Made by a program: the position numbers and the translations under genes. The notes beneath the pieces were generated by a model, which worked only from the letters and a program-made list of their open reading frames with translations, ran no database searches and had not been told where the DNA came from. Shown one piece after another: positions 22,901 through 36,555 of a stretch of 64,000 nt of DNA (position 1 is its first letter; every line of letters starts with the position of its first letter). This stretch comes from Salvelinus alpinus. Lineage: Eukaryota; Chordata; Actinopteri; Salmoniformes; Salmonidae. The stretch is from contig NC_092122.1 in NCBI RefSeq assembly GCF_045679555.1, forward strand, positions 12,451,043 through 12,515,042, given 5' to 3'.

Positions 22901-25900
22901 GCTGGACTTCAATACAAAACATTGAAGGCTCACAGTAATTATGACCATAGCCACAGGAAGTAGGGGTGCTGAGGGTGCTGCAGCACCCCCTGAAAAATCG
23001 GAATTAAAAAATATATATAAATAAAAATGTCCAGCACCCCCACCTCCAAACTACTTCCCACGGCTATGATTATGACAACTTCTGGAGGACGTCCTCCAAC
23101 CTATCAGAGCTCTTGCAGCATGAAATCAAAGGATCAGAGAGTGAATCTAGTACTGAAAGCATAAGCTACAGCTAGCTAGCACTGCAGTGCATAAAATGTG
23201 GTTGATTCAAAGAGTAGTTGACTCAAAGAGAGAGAAAGACAATAGTTGAACAGTTTTGAACAAATTCATTTGTTTAAAAATTCAGGAGAAGCAAGAGAGA
23301 AAGTGATAGCAATATTCTATTGTATTTCTTTTCACTTTCACTAAGGTAGTTAATGCAGCTAGCTAGTTTAGCCTACTCAAACACTTAGCTCAAACAGAGA
23401 GGGATGCTATGTTAGCTAGCTGGCTATATCTATCAAACACTGGAACTCTCCAAGTCAAGGTAAGCTTTTGGTTTTATAAATGTATTGCCACCGGGGCCCA
23501 CCGGTGTAACTGCTAAACTGCTTGCTGACTGTACACTGTACTTCATGATTGTAGCGGGTTTACTTACACTTTAGTTCTAGTAGCTATGTTGACTATGACG
23601 TTAGCTAATATGGTGACAATGATGTAGACTGTGTGTAACTGTTAGCGGTTATGATATGAAGGTTTGGCTTGGAAAGTTTTTTTTGCCTGGTCACAGATAG
23701 CTGATGTGTTGTGCACTGAAGTTCACAAGTGATGGGAAAAGGTGAGAGGAGGAGAGCGCATAGATGCGAAAAATAATTATACAATGGGCAAAATTGTCAT
23801 GCATTTTTATTCGACTACTATTCATTCCAAAGATTCTGTTGAAAAACATTTCTTAAACGGAAGCAAATATAACAAAACAGGGATAAACATACCTGAATTG
23901 GTCCAAAAGGAACTAATTAGCAACTATTGGACTAATGAATACACTCTAAATCAGCGAGATGCATGCAAGAGTGTGCGATGCAGTATTGAATGTGTCATTG
24001 TCTGTCACCTTGATTACTCTCATTTCTCTCTCGACCAGTGCACCTGCATTGTAAACTGTCATTCGTAGGCTAGGTTGTAGCAACCTTATGATGGGGGTAG
24101 GGGAAATGTTAGTATCATGTAGCCTAAACTTATCGATATTACATTGAGCTGGGTGAATGGAATATGAATGGCAATCATCCAGTATGCTGTAATAGTAATA
24201 TGGCCATGCTCCTAAAAAACATTTTGTCCTCCCTCATCTTAAACGTCACTGACCGCCACTGAACCATACAGAGGGTATTATTCCTTTAGTTGTGTCATTT
24301 GTGCATTGTCATGAGCTGGGGCACTGTGTATAAGCTGTGACATGATGCCTCGTCATACAGTAGATCACTAACTCAAATTATGTCAGAAAGATGACTCACT
24401 ATAACACTGTAGTAAGGGATCTTTTGTCTTTGAATGAACTGTGGTCTGTAAAATCTATTCTGTAGAATATCATATGGATGGTACTAGTAGTAGAATCCGA
24501 CCTACCAGTCTGAGGGACTTGACGGCCACCACGTCTAGGAAGGACACGGCTGAGAAGTCCAGTACCAGGCTGTGGATCTGGACCTTAGGTACCGACACCC
24601 TGACTGGCAGGTCCAAGGCCCAATCCACACGGACCTCCACCTCTGGCACAGGCCAATCCCCGTCCTCCAGCTGCCCGGACTCCCGCCCACTGTCCTGCTC
24701 GCTCTCGAAGCCCTTGTTGTCGACACCCAGGGAGACCTCGGATACCACCTCCCCGGTCTGGGTGAACAGAGGTTCAACCAATCAATCAATCAATAAGTCA
24801 AATGTATTTCCACAACCTATCTTAAAATCCTAACTGGTTACCAGGTACTGTGCTCACTTTACAGAGCAAAACTAAATGAGTGCAAAGGATTGAAAGGAGA
24901 CTGAAAGATGGAATTTCCCTGTTTCAAAAGATTCTGAGCTGAACAGACGAATGTTATCAATAATCAGATTGTATCGTACCTCTGTCGCCCTCAGTTTCCC
25001 TTTCTTTATGAGTTTGTGAATCTTCTTGAGGGCCTTATTCCTCTTCTTGAACACTCTGACAGAGTCAAACCCCACCTGCATGTCAAAGGTCAAATGCACA
25101 ACAAACTTTAATCTTGCCTGCTTGCCTGCCTATCCACAATCTATACAATGTCAAGGGGAAATATAATGAGCTCACTCACCGTGGCTCTCAATCGCTCTTT
25201 GAAGTAGTCAATGTTGGCAAAGTAGATGGGAGCATTGCACTTAAAAATCTTAATTCCGGGAACTTCTGCAATCTGACAGAGGAAGGCCTCATTATTGCAT
25301 TTATTTCTGGCATCCATTTATGGTATATATTAATTAGAGTTCAAACATATCAGATGTCTTACATTCTTGTAGTCTTTCATGTTCCTGTATATGTTTGTGC
25401 CGGGTATGTTTCCAAGTGTAGAGCATGCAGGACTATGGATGAGGAGGAACAAATATGTTTTATAAATAAAATATATTTTTCTTAGTGCCATCCTAATAAT
25501 TTCTATTTTGTAGACAGAAAATATAAATAATGACAGTTTAAACTAGGACATATCAAGCATATCCTAGAATCTCTTATCAGTTATTTGTAATGCTTATTTG
25601 TTTTATGTTATACATCAGTGGGTTTGGGAAAGGTGATATTTCTAATGACACGAGCAGAAGACTTCAAAGCCATCCCAATAGCCTTTGATTACAGAAGAGG
25701 CCTGCTCAGTGTTACTCATAGTCTCGCCGACTGATGTTTATAGACTCTTATCTACACAGCGGTGAAGAGCACGTGGTCAAACACGCGAGCCAGGAAAATC
25801 TTTTGATTTTCTGATTTAGGGTTAATGGTTTTATAATACAGGGTAAATACTGTAGTGTACACAACAATATCTACATCAAAATATGACATCTAATCTAGGC

Positions 25901-28595
25901 CTTCACAGAATGCATCTAGTAATGTATGTGATTGGTTCCATTGCAGTGTGTTATGTGTAGGTGTTATGTGTCACTCACAACTGTGTCCGGACCACCACAG
26001 TTCCCATCTCAAACACCAGGCCAGCCAGCAGTCCCACGTCTAGTCCCAACACCACAGAAGCCAGGCAGGTCGCCAGCCAGATGAACTTGGAAAATAACAA
26101 GTTTCAGTTTTAACTTACGATGAGATCCAGCAGAGAAAGTCCTAGTACAATTGTTACGTTGAAGTGAAATACAGTGGATTGGGTGACATCAACACACTAC
26201 GGCATCTTTACTGCCAGTGATTACATGTATAGTTATTCCATGTATACCAAGTTGATCATGCTTTCATGTCATCTACTTCAGGGGATTGAAAGTGGATGGT
26301 GCTCTACACTGTTGCTGAGTGTCAGTGTTACTCACACAGTCTGCTCTGTTCTGTCTCCACAGTGTGGGCACCTCTGTCACCTGCATGAACATTCCTTTCA
26401 GGTTGGCGATGACGATGGCTGCCAGCACTGACTGTGGGACCAATACAGAGTTGGATCAGTGTGTTAGTCTACAGTAGGTATTCCCAAACTGGTATGCGCA
26501 ATGCCGTCGGGGTTACGTCAAATAACCTTTTTCAAACAGTACATTTATATTTTCCAACAGGGCTATACATTTGGGTGAGTTTTTTTTCTCGTCTGAGTAG
26601 CCTCGTTTCACTGCCAAAAATAAAATTAAACCATTTAGTGTTCAGCGAAATAACAACACAACGTCAAATACAGGTAGCCTAGTCAAATAATTAACATCCA
26701 ATTACATTAACCAAAAGGTTGCTAGATCGAATCCCCGAGCAGACAAGGTAAAAATCTGTTGTTCTGCCCCCGAACAAGGCAGTTAACCCACTGTTCCTAG
26801 GCCGTCAAGTGTAAATAAGAATTTGTTCTTAACTAATTTGCCTAGTTAAATAACGGTTTTAAAAAATAAATAATAATAATAATAATAAACCGTTACTCTG
26901 TCGCGGGAAACCTTCACTGTTGTGCAGACATTTAGAAACGAAACATGACAATTTGAAAAATAAGCCACGGAAGTTTTTGGAGCGAGAATAAAGACGACTT
27001 TTGAGTATTAAGACATGTATAAAAGCAACAGATACCATTAATAAGAAGGGTCTAGAAGTGTCTTATATGGTGAGCTACCGAGTGGCTAGGACTGGCAAGC
27101 CCCATACTATTGTGGAGGACTTAATTCTTCCTGCTGCCGCGGATATGCCTGGGACAATGCTGGGGGAAAAGGCCCAAAAAACGATACAGACAATGCCTTC
27201 ATCAAACAACACTGTTTCACAACACATCAGTGACACGGCAGGAGATGTTTTGAAACAATTCCTGCTTTGCATACACGCCAGTGAATTATATGCGTTATAT
27301 CTGGATGAGTCTAGACGAGCTTAAAGTTTTATTTTCTGACCCTAATTTTCACTTGTCTGACCGCTTGCTTGCTGACCGCTTAATGACGAGTTTCTCACAC
27401 GACTGTCCTATCTGGGTGATGTTTTTTCTCGCCTGAATGATCTGAATCTAGGACTACAGGGACTCTCCGCAACTATGTTCAATGTGTCCGGGACAAAATT
27501 GAGGCTATGATTAAGAAGTTGTAGTTCTTTTCTGTCTGCATTAACAAGGACAACAAACAGATCTTTCCATCATTTCTTTTGTGTGCAAATGAACTCAAGC
27601 TTACGGACAATGTCAAATGTGATATAGTTAAGCACCTGAGTGAGCTGGTTGTGCAATTACACAGGCACTTTCCCTAAACGGACGACACAAACAACTGGAT
27701 TCGTTATCGCTTTCATGCCCTGCCTCCAGTCCGCTTACCGATATCTGAACAAGAGTGCCTCATCGAAAATGCAACAAGCGGTTCTGTGAAAAATGAATTT
27801 AATCAGACGCCACTGCCAGATTTCTGGATAGGGCTGCGCTCAGAGTTTCTTGCCTTGGCAAATCGCGCTGTTAAGACACTGATGCCCCTTGCAACCATGT
27901 ACCTATGTGAGAGTGGATTCTCGGCCCTCACTAGCATGACAACTAAATACAGGCACAGACTGTGTGTGGAAAATGATTTAAGACTGAGACTCTCCAATAC
28001 AACCCAACATTGCAGTGTTATGTGCATCCTTTCAAGCACACCCTTCTTATGAATCTGTGGTGAGTTATTCAACATTTTTGATGAATTAATAAGGTTTTAT
28101 ATGAAAGATGGTTAAATAAAGAGCAAAAGTATTGATTATTATTATATTATTATTTGTGCCCTGCTCCTATAAGAGCTCTTTGTCACTTTCCACGAGCCGG
28201 GTTGTGACAAAAACTCATACTCATTCTTATGTTTAATAAATGTATCGTATAGTGTGTGCGTGGCAGGCTTACAATGATGGCAAAAAAACAACATTTGAGA
28301 GTGCGCTGACCCTGGTGCTAGAGAAGGTACGCAGCTGGAGGTTGAATGTTTGAAGGGGTACGGGACTTTAAAACAGTTTGGGAACCACTGGTCTAGAGCA
28401 ATCCCATTTCACACTCTGCATTATCATTGGATGTGGTTGATGAGTTGACCCATTATACAGCTTGGATCTCTTCCTCACCTTCTGCAGGGGTTCCAAGAGG
28501 TTCCCGAGAGCCAGGATCACAATCATTACCATCACAGCTGAGATTATACCAGCCACCTGTAAGAATAGTACACACGTTTGTAACGGCACCCTGTT

Positions 28596-28670
<75 letters not shown>

Positions 28671-31600
28671 CTTGCCTATAAGTACTGTATAGTGTACCTG
28701 ACTCTTGCCGCCGGTGCTCTCCTGTACAGCAGTGCGGGACAGTGCAGTGCTTGCCACAAAGCCGGAGAAGCAGCCACAGAACACATTACTGAACCCGAAC
28801 GCTATCAGCTCCTAGGACACACAGGGAGAGAGCCTGGTCAATCTACTGCAAATGATACATGGAGCATCGCACACGTTACAGCTGAGAAACCAGTGTCAAT
28901 CTACAAATGTTGTTCTTGAACATACTGTACCGGTGCTGCAGTGACATCTTAGAGACTAGGGCCTGATTTAGAAAACATTTGCATTGGTGCTAATTTGCAA
29001 CATACAAATCCGGTTTTGGTAGGGAGTGTTGAGTTACTGTAAACCCATTGAACGAAGCATTTAAGTGATAGTTAACTATAAAAACCAACACAGTGTTTTA
29101 GTGGTGTCCGACTATGTGTGTGTTTGTGTGGAGTGACTCCAAAAAATTGATATTGGACACAATGCTCACATTGCTTCAGAGAGACATTAGGAAGGTCATA
29201 TTAAACTCTTGGTTATAGACACTCTTACATCCCAGGTCGACTCTTGCAGTGTGAGAGAAATTCTGCTTGGGGAAAGAACTTGATTGGCAGGAAGTTTGGA
29301 ATGTACCACACACACACAAGCATACACACCTGATTGCCATCGATGGTGTAGTCGTGTTTTGCAGCGTAGACCTTGGCCACAGAGACAGCTACTGCATAGC
29401 CCACTACCGCTGTAGAGAAACTGGAGCCCAGAATGTTCCACAGCAGCTCTGTGTTGGGAGGCTGAGCTGGAGCAAACCTGTGGGACAAACACCTAACAAG
29501 TTATATTGGAAAACATAATATATTTTACAGTTTTGATATTGTGTTTGATTTAGGAAGTGTACAGTAGCCAATTTTAACTGAATTTAACTCATATTGTTGT
29601 TTAAATAGTCTTTCAGTTATGTTTGGTATTGTTGGGAATGTTTCTCCATGCCATTTGTTAATGTTATTGTTGGAACCATTTGTTAATACTCTGACGGTAA
29701 CAATACAAGCCAAGTTGGTCTGGTTTGGATAGCGCCTGCTGAATGACTTAACGAGGATGACCATAAGATTCTAAGTCTGTCAATAAAAAACTCCAGAACA
29801 TCCTCTGCTTTGGGGACAGGAAACAGGAAGTGCCACAGGAAGGGCTCTCACCCCCTGGGGATGCTGTGCACAATGCTGGCACCGTAGCGAGACTCCAGCT
29901 CGATGGCGTAGGAGATCCCAGCGGCAACCACGGTCTGGGAGAGAGGGGGGTGGATTGGGGTGGAGATAGAGACAGTTGGACACAGGAGAGGTGAGACATG
30001 ATGGTTTACTGTACACTTAAACATGTATCACACATGTAACACACACATATGGGACACAGTAGATACGTACATACACAGTAATTTCATCTTTAGGTTATAG
30101 TTATTTTATCACAACAAATGGTGTAACTTTGTGGTGAAGTTCTAAAAACACCTCATTAATAGATAGTAGTCCATAATGTCCTCAGAATTTTCCGTAGACC
30201 CTATTACATGTTTGGATATTCTGCATTTTATAGAATCTCAAACACTGATCGTTATCATTTCACAACAGTAAAATATTGACTGTGAGCCATTCCACTTCCT
30301 ACCACAATCACTTCGATGGGGATGGGGACGGGAATCTTGTGCCGGAATTTGGAGTTGACCTCTTTTACAGCCATGACGATGACAATGGTGAGCAGCCCGG
30401 CCACCAGGTCAGCTCTGTTGGTCTGTCTGATGTTGGTAAACACGTCGATGAGCGTCTAAACAGAACAATTGGTCATATTTGGTGATCTTTATGTCTGACA
30501 CTATCCCTGAGATATGCATTTTGTTTAATGCAAAGTAGGCCTTCAAATGAACCTAGTTGGATAGAATGACCACTAAATCGAAAGCTCTTTCTTTGTAATT
30601 TTGTCAATAACCATGTGTTATTTGATGTAAAGAAAATTCTAGGCTGTTTTTTTCTTAATTCATTCTCCGACACTAACAGCCAATCAAAAGGAATCTAGAC
30701 AGATGTCCTTCTACAGTGTGTATTAGAGTATCAGACCCTCACGTAGAGGATGGAGAAGCAGCCGCTGTGGTTGTTAGTGGGGACGGAGAGGACTATCTTC
30801 AGCTGGGAGATGAGGACGTGGAAGGCAGCAGCTGTGGTGAAGCCGCCCACCAGGGGGTCTGACAGGTAACGGACCAGGAAGCCCACCTGGAGCAGCCCCA
30901 TTACCACCTGTATGGGGAGGAACACCTGGTCACCATGGAGATACAGTAGACCATATGACTTGACCAGCAAAAACTCTGGATCCAAGTTAAAGGCTATCAG
31001 GGCTCAGAGTTGTTCATCAAGACCTTATATTAATATGAACAAGATGATGTCAGATCATTGTGGGATATCAATGTCTTCCTCTTTGCACTGAATCTTTAAC
31101 TCAATAATTACCTGGAACAGCCCGACCAGCACAGTCATGGAGGACGCCACCATGATCCTCTGGGCCTCCATAGCCTCCACGTCCACCACAATCCCATCAG
31201 CCTCGGTTCCATTCATACCGGTGCCATTCCCAGGAAGCAGGAAGTGGTCATCGGGGGCGAGGGTCAACACGACAGAGCCTACCATTAGACAGGTGACAGG
31301 GAACGGACCTGAGGGGTGGAGAACAGGCAAGGGAGACACCTGATAAGTGCATGCGCAATTGATGCCAACTTTGTAAATGCATTGTTACATATTTGACTAC
31401 GTCTCTGCCTCATTCATTAAACGTCCAATCACAGGAGATGGATGAGTTCATTAGTCATTGGTCAATGGTCAGTCCAGGTGTCAGTCAGGTGGAGGGGTGG
31501 GCCCTACCTACAGAGATGTGTCTGGAGGTGCCCAGCAGGAAGTAGGTGAGGATGGGGAAGAAGGCAGAGTAGAGTCCATAGACTGGAGCCACGGACACAA

Positions 31601-32362
31601 GCAGGGCATAGGCCAAGCCTGAGACACAAGGAAATAAACCACAGAAAATGAGCAGTGTTTGTCTTCTCACGTCTGTATGAGAATTGACGAGGGGCAACTG
31701 CAGCCTGACATGTTCACTCTGTCAAGATTGATGACTTTCAGTTTCAACAACCTGTTATTTCAAAGAGCGCTAAACAAAACTGTCTAAGCATGAAATGGTT
31801 CAAAGCAGCTTGCCATGGGTGATTACAATAGTGAGGAAAGAACGCCATTTGGTCACACTGGATAATCAAAAAGTAGCTTTTTGTGGAATCTACACATCGA
31901 CTACAGTTGGTTTAGAGAAAACTGGGACGCACACCTTGTAAGCTGCACACCAGACCAGTGCTAACACCAGAGATGACATCACTGGGAAGCCACTCTCTTA
32001 TTGGGTATCTGGAGAGCCAGTCAATGACAGGAAAGACTCCTTTCACAACCTTCAGGGCCTGTCTACCTGAGCAGCTGCATTGGAAAAAACACATATTTAA
32101 TGTCAAACATTATTACAGTCAGCATAGATACAGACAGACATATTCACTTCTCACAGACCAAACATACAAAATGTTGCCTGTTTTCCTTTCAGTAAGACTA
32201 TTAAAACCTTGTCCAAACTGACCCACAGGTGCGGCTGAGTCTGTCCCTCAGGGTCCTCTCCTCCCGGGCCTGCCTCTTGTTGTCCTCCTCAAACGTGGGG
32301 TTGGAGTAGATGGGTCTGGACACGGTGTATGGGTACAGGTTCTCTGGAGGGAGGGCATCCAT
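19954..32362 (-). CDS. slc26a4: slc26a4 (pendrin-like) anion exchanger, 19-20 coding exons
   Basis: Pendrin exchanges chloride with iodide or bicarbonate in epithelia. Exons: 32362-32223, 32074-31935, 31618-31508, 31308-31112, 30907-30743, 30455-30303, 29934-29852, 29477-29330, 28811-28698, 28556-28479, 26431-26336, 26085-25979, 25432-25363, 25272-25180, 25075-24980, 24757-24506, 21198-21144, 20588-20443, 20323-20255. Phases are consistent. Seen: YTVSRPIYS at the N-terminus, [20 protein letters not shown], an N-glycosylatable loop (NGT twice), LADPLVGG-like [62 protein letters not shown], and a DCKE acidic tail as in human pendrin (DCKD). The 19 exons give 771 codons (human 780). The terminal exon is unsure: 19995-19954 adds 13 residues and a stop in phase, while another frame there is also open. 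The frame is intact throughout. Confidence 0.93.
20755..20965 (+). mobile_element. HpaI-type SINE
   Basis: It has the head 'gggcggcaggtagcctagtg', internal 'ggttgcaggatcgaaacccc' (tRNA-derived box B) and the tail 'cttgcctagttaaataaagg'. HpaI SINEs are characteristic of salmonid genomes. It lies in the slc26a4 intron between exons 21198-21144 and 20588-20443. Confidence 0.9.
21329..22875 (-). mobile_element. Tc1-like transposon with broken transposase
   Basis: Inverted termini carry 'aaagttttgagaacgacaca' on the left and its complement 'ttctcaaaacttttggtcac' on the right. The minus strand encodes a Tc1 transposase in order: HTH start [20 protein letters not shown] (from 22499), a stop near 22359, paired-domain remainder and first catalytic D in FSDESP (22352-21984), more stops near 21975, then [10 protein letters not shown] and [10 protein letters not shown] with the DD34E residues (21968-21477). 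At least two breaks make it inactive. It sits in the slc26a4 intron between exons 24757-24506 and 21198-21144. Confidence 0.9.
22945..23068. mobile_element. 124-bp hAT-type MITE with 8-bp target duplication
   Basis: Ends 'catagccacaggaagtag' and 'ctacttcccacggctatg' are inverted repeats. Both flanks are ATTATGAC (22937-22944 and 23069-23076), an 8-bp duplication typical of hAT elements. It lies about 70 bp from the Tc1 element in the same slc26a4 intron. Confidence 0.85.
26472..28392 (+). mobile_element. Degenerate hAT (ZBED5/Charlie-like) transposon
   Basis: The left end 'ggtattcccaaactgg' and right end 'cagtttgggaaccactg' are inverted repeats. Plus-strand ORF pieces at 27061-27324 and 27786-28052 encode hAT-family sequence. 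The second includes [20 protein letters not shown] and [20 protein letters not shown], the C-terminal dimerisation region shared with ZBED5-like proteins. Intervening frames are broken. It lies in the slc26a4 intron between exons 28556-28479 and 26431-26336, opposite to the gene. Confidence 0.85.
26700..26868 (+). mobile_element. HpaI-type SINE nested in the hAT element
   Basis: It matches the HpaI body ('aaccaaaaggttgctagatcg', 'gaacaaggcagttaacccac', 'tgcctagttaaataacgg') but lacks the first ~40 bp of the head. The hAT element is therefore older than this SINE. Confidence 0.85.
28596..28668. repeat. (TG)n microsatellite in slc26a4 intron
   Basis: About 70 bp of TG dinucleotides, starting 40 bp from the acceptor of exon 28556-28479. 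Confidence 0.95.
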
Positions 32363-33099
32363 ACCGCTCCGACTGCTGAGGAGACAGACATGATGGCGAC
32401 CAGTGAGCACCAGTGCCTTCCCTTATGAAGTGTAAACATCTTGAGTTAGAAAGAGTCTCTGGAGATTTGCGTGACAGAGAGATATACAATGGGATATCTT
32501 TATTAAGAGCTGTCATTTTATTGTGAGGAACTGCAGTTTTATCCGATTTTTGTCCTCTGTTATGTGAGTGATCTTAGAGTCCTATTCAATCAAACCTGGC
32601 ACTTCCAGGGTATTGAGAAAGCCTGTTTGAATGTATATGCTGTTCTCACTTTTATTTCTCTCTGCTTGTCACCATATCTTTTGGGGAATGGCACACATAG
32701 CCAGCCAGTGAAACCTTTGCTTTATCTTATCAAGTGTGAATTATAATGACACAATGATTTTGTGACAATTAAAAAAAAGTAGGGACCCAATATAGTGACT
32801 GCAGAAAAAACAGGTGTCAGATTTAGCTGGGGAGCTTCCTCCATGTTTTTATCTAAGAGGCAATTTGATTTGTATCTTTCCAAAACAGTCAATAGAATAT
32901 AATTCATTACATGATGTCTGAGCTTATCACCTTATCACTCTAAGGTCAAAGGTCAAAAACACAAACAGACTATAATTTAGGCACAGTCATGTTAGGCTAT
33001 AGTATCCATGATTTCTATAGTAGATTTAAAAAAATAAAAAATAATTCACACCTTGTGATGTTATTCAGGTTCTTTGAGAGGAATACTCCCTCATACATG

Positions 33100-33303
33100 G
33101 TGTCATTGATTGCTCCAGAGTGTTACAATGGGACAGTTGGGCAATGTTTGGGTCATAAGATCTCTCTCTGTGTCTTTGACCCAGTGCTTCTACACCTGCA
33201 TTACTAGCTGTTTGGGGTTTTAGGCTGGGTGTCTGTACAGCATTTCGAGATATTAGCTGATGTACGAAGGGCTATATAAAATAAAATTGATTGATTGATT
33301 GAT
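33100..33303 (+). repeat. Retroelement 3' end with (TTGA)n tail
   Basis: 'acacctgcattactagctgt', 'gctgatgtacgaagggctat' and a (TTGA)n tail at 33285-33303 form a 3' terminus that I recall as common in salmonid LINE or SINE copies. The 5' limit is not clear. Confidence 0.6.
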
Positions 33304-33440
33304 AGTACTGCTTGTTGGGTTTCAGCATCGCACCATAGCCAAGAGCATCCTTAGCTTGATCTCACCCCAAAGCTGTCACTAAGGAACAGGGTTACCAACG
33401 ACATAGCGGTGCCAGGCTAAGAATACATCCAAAACACAGC

Positions 33441-33466
33441 CTAGCCTAGCCTAGCCTAGCCTAACT
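33441..33466. repeat. (CCTAG)n short tandem repeat
   Basis: About five tandem CCTAG units upstream of slc26a4. Confidence 0.9.
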
Positions 33467-34439
33467 AGGGTCAAATCTGGGGAAAGCTAACCACAGTTAG
33501 GAAATGTATTTTTTAAAGCACATGTTAGTCTGCGAGTGAATAAGATACACTTTTATGACACAGGAAAACACTGGATGGCCGGGTGGCGGTGGGTCTGATA
33601 TTCTACACCTAATATGACACCAGAGGCTTGAGTGAAAGATGAGTTTGTGTTCAACACAGAACAAACTCTCTCTTTCATTAACTGTATATTTACAAGTCAG
33701 TGGATCAGAGCCAGAGTTGGGGGCTTGTCACCCAATCAAAACCATTGTAATCACTTTGAATAAAAGGATCAGCTAAATGGCATATATTATTGTAATTGTT
33801 ATATAAAGGCCACCACCACAGGGCTTTCAAAAGGTGCACTACAGACCAACTTAGATATCCTTCTTTGATAACCTCTAATCATTTTAATTCAGTGTTCTAT
33901 TTTAGGATATTACTTTCATTATTTTCTGATTATGTCTGAAGAACTGTGTTCACAATTTGACCATGATGTTTGTCCATTTTGTTTTGCTGTTGGATGACCA
34001 CACAGTTGCATAAATATTTACAAATCCATGAGTCACAAATTACAACATAAAAAAAAGAAATTATACTTCTACAAAAGTATTGTGTCATAATCACTTACTG
34101 GATCTCCTTGGGTAGTTGTTCTATATTCCAGAATGTTGCTCCTTTTCAGAAGTGAATAGCAAAAGTACATCCCACGAATTGACCACAAACATTACACATC
34201 CTCTTACAAACGGTCTAGGACTAATTCTTCAATGTCATACTCTCCTTCTCTCTCTCTCTCTCTTTCTTAGAGCCCCATCCCTGTGTGTGTTTGTGTTTAA
34301 GGCTTACATGAGGGTGGGGGCCGGGGGGAGTTGGGGAGCAGAGGGGTAAGGGGTATGTGTGTCTGAGTGTTGCCGGTGGAGGAAGCACAAGGGAGCTATA
34401 GAATCTACAGAGCCCAACCGAAAATTCTGCCAAGGGTGG

Positions 34440-34633
<194 letters not shown>

Positions 34634-35646
34634 ATCTATAGTTCATGTTGACCTGTGGAGGTGTAACTGATTACTGAAAGTGGGACTGAATGCACTGAAC
34701 GTTATTTGACCCTGTCCTTAGCACAGAGTGTTCAGTAAGGTCCCTCACCACTACCACACTAGAACATGAAACAGTGTGTAGACTATGTTACACATACAAG
34801 TATCATCACAGTGAACTTGATGCTCTTGTCTTGATTGTTTTCATGATAAGCCTTGAGCCAGTAAAGAAGCACTTTTCAGTCTGTCATAGAAGTTACTTGC
34901 CAAACGCTATGTTTTGATAAGATCAAATGGGTTTGTTTTGTGCCAAGCCCTGCTGTGTGTGTGTAAGTGTGTGTGTGTTATTTTCTGATTATGTCTGAAG
35001 AACTTTGTGCACAATTTGACCATGATGTTTTTCCATTTAGTTTTGCTGTTGGATGACCACACAGTTGCATTTTTTTTTTTTACAAATCGACATGTCACAA
35101 ATGAAAACATTTAAAAAATCATTCTACTTCTACAAAAGTATTGTGTCATAATCACTTACCTGATCTCCTTGGGTAGTTGTTCTATATTCCAGAATGTTGC
35201 TCCTTTTCAGAAGTGAATAGGTTTGACCACAAACACTGCAAATGAAATATCCTCTCACAAATAGTCTAGGACCAATTATTCAATCTCTCTCTCTCTCTCA
35301 TGGCACATTTCCACTGAGGATTTACTCCAATGTTTTACCCAAATGGCTCAGACTTTTCTGTTTCCCTCTATGCGGGCTGGCACCCATGTCTCACTGGGCC
35401 ATGGCTTCGGTGGACCTGCTCTGACTTGGAGCCAAAGCAATGCCCTGGGTACTTTTCAGCTGTCATTTACATAACAATGGCTAACTGAACTTGAACACCT
35501 TCTCACAAAGCAACAGTCTTGAATGATACGTATGTTGTTGATTCTGCTCGCCACAAGTCTCTAGTGTCAAACTCCTGATGGAAACACTGGTGGTACCCTG
35601 CTGTGGGGGTAAGTCTAGATGGAAAAACCACCATTAGAGCCTCATC

Positions 35647-35801
<155 letters not shown>

Positions 35802-36091
35802 CTATACTTCCTGTTGACCAGTGGAGGTGTGACTGATTACTGAAAGTGGGACTGAATACACTGAGCGTTACTGACCCTGTCCTTGGACAGACTGAACAGT
35901 GCTTCTTTACTGGCTCAAGGCCTATCATGAAAACAATGTCATTCCTTTTCCAGTATTGTAGTTGTGACGGACCTTGCTGAACATTCTGTGCTATGCCAAA
36001 CGCTATGATTTGATAAGATCAAATGGTTTTGTTTTGTGCCAAGCCCTGCCATGTTACTACAGTCAGCTAGCTATACATCTGAGACCTGACA

Positions 36092-36268
<177 letters not shown>

Positions 36269-36555
36269 CGTGTGTCCGTGTGCCTGTGTGTAGAGGGGAG
36301 GTTTAAAGATGAATTTGATTATATTTGGCTGTTTGGGTTTACCAGGCAGGTTAAGAGGATTCAATATTGAACATCATAACGTTATGACAGAGAGGTGTAG
36401 CGGTCAGGAAAGCCCAGGTCTTTTTCATTAACAGCAGCTTATCACTCTTCATTCTCTACAAGGGAGCTGTTGTGTGAGAGACTCGCTAAATCATTCCCAA
36501 CCCACCCAGCATTTAGGTCTCTGATCTGGGTATAACTCCTCCTTGCAGGCCCCCA

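Noticed and set aside
24872-32362. First impression that both SLC26 genes were slc26a3 duplicates
   Set aside because: The upstream gene has pendrin-type N-terminus, LAPDDHFL loop and DCKE tail; only the downstream gene ends in ETKF.
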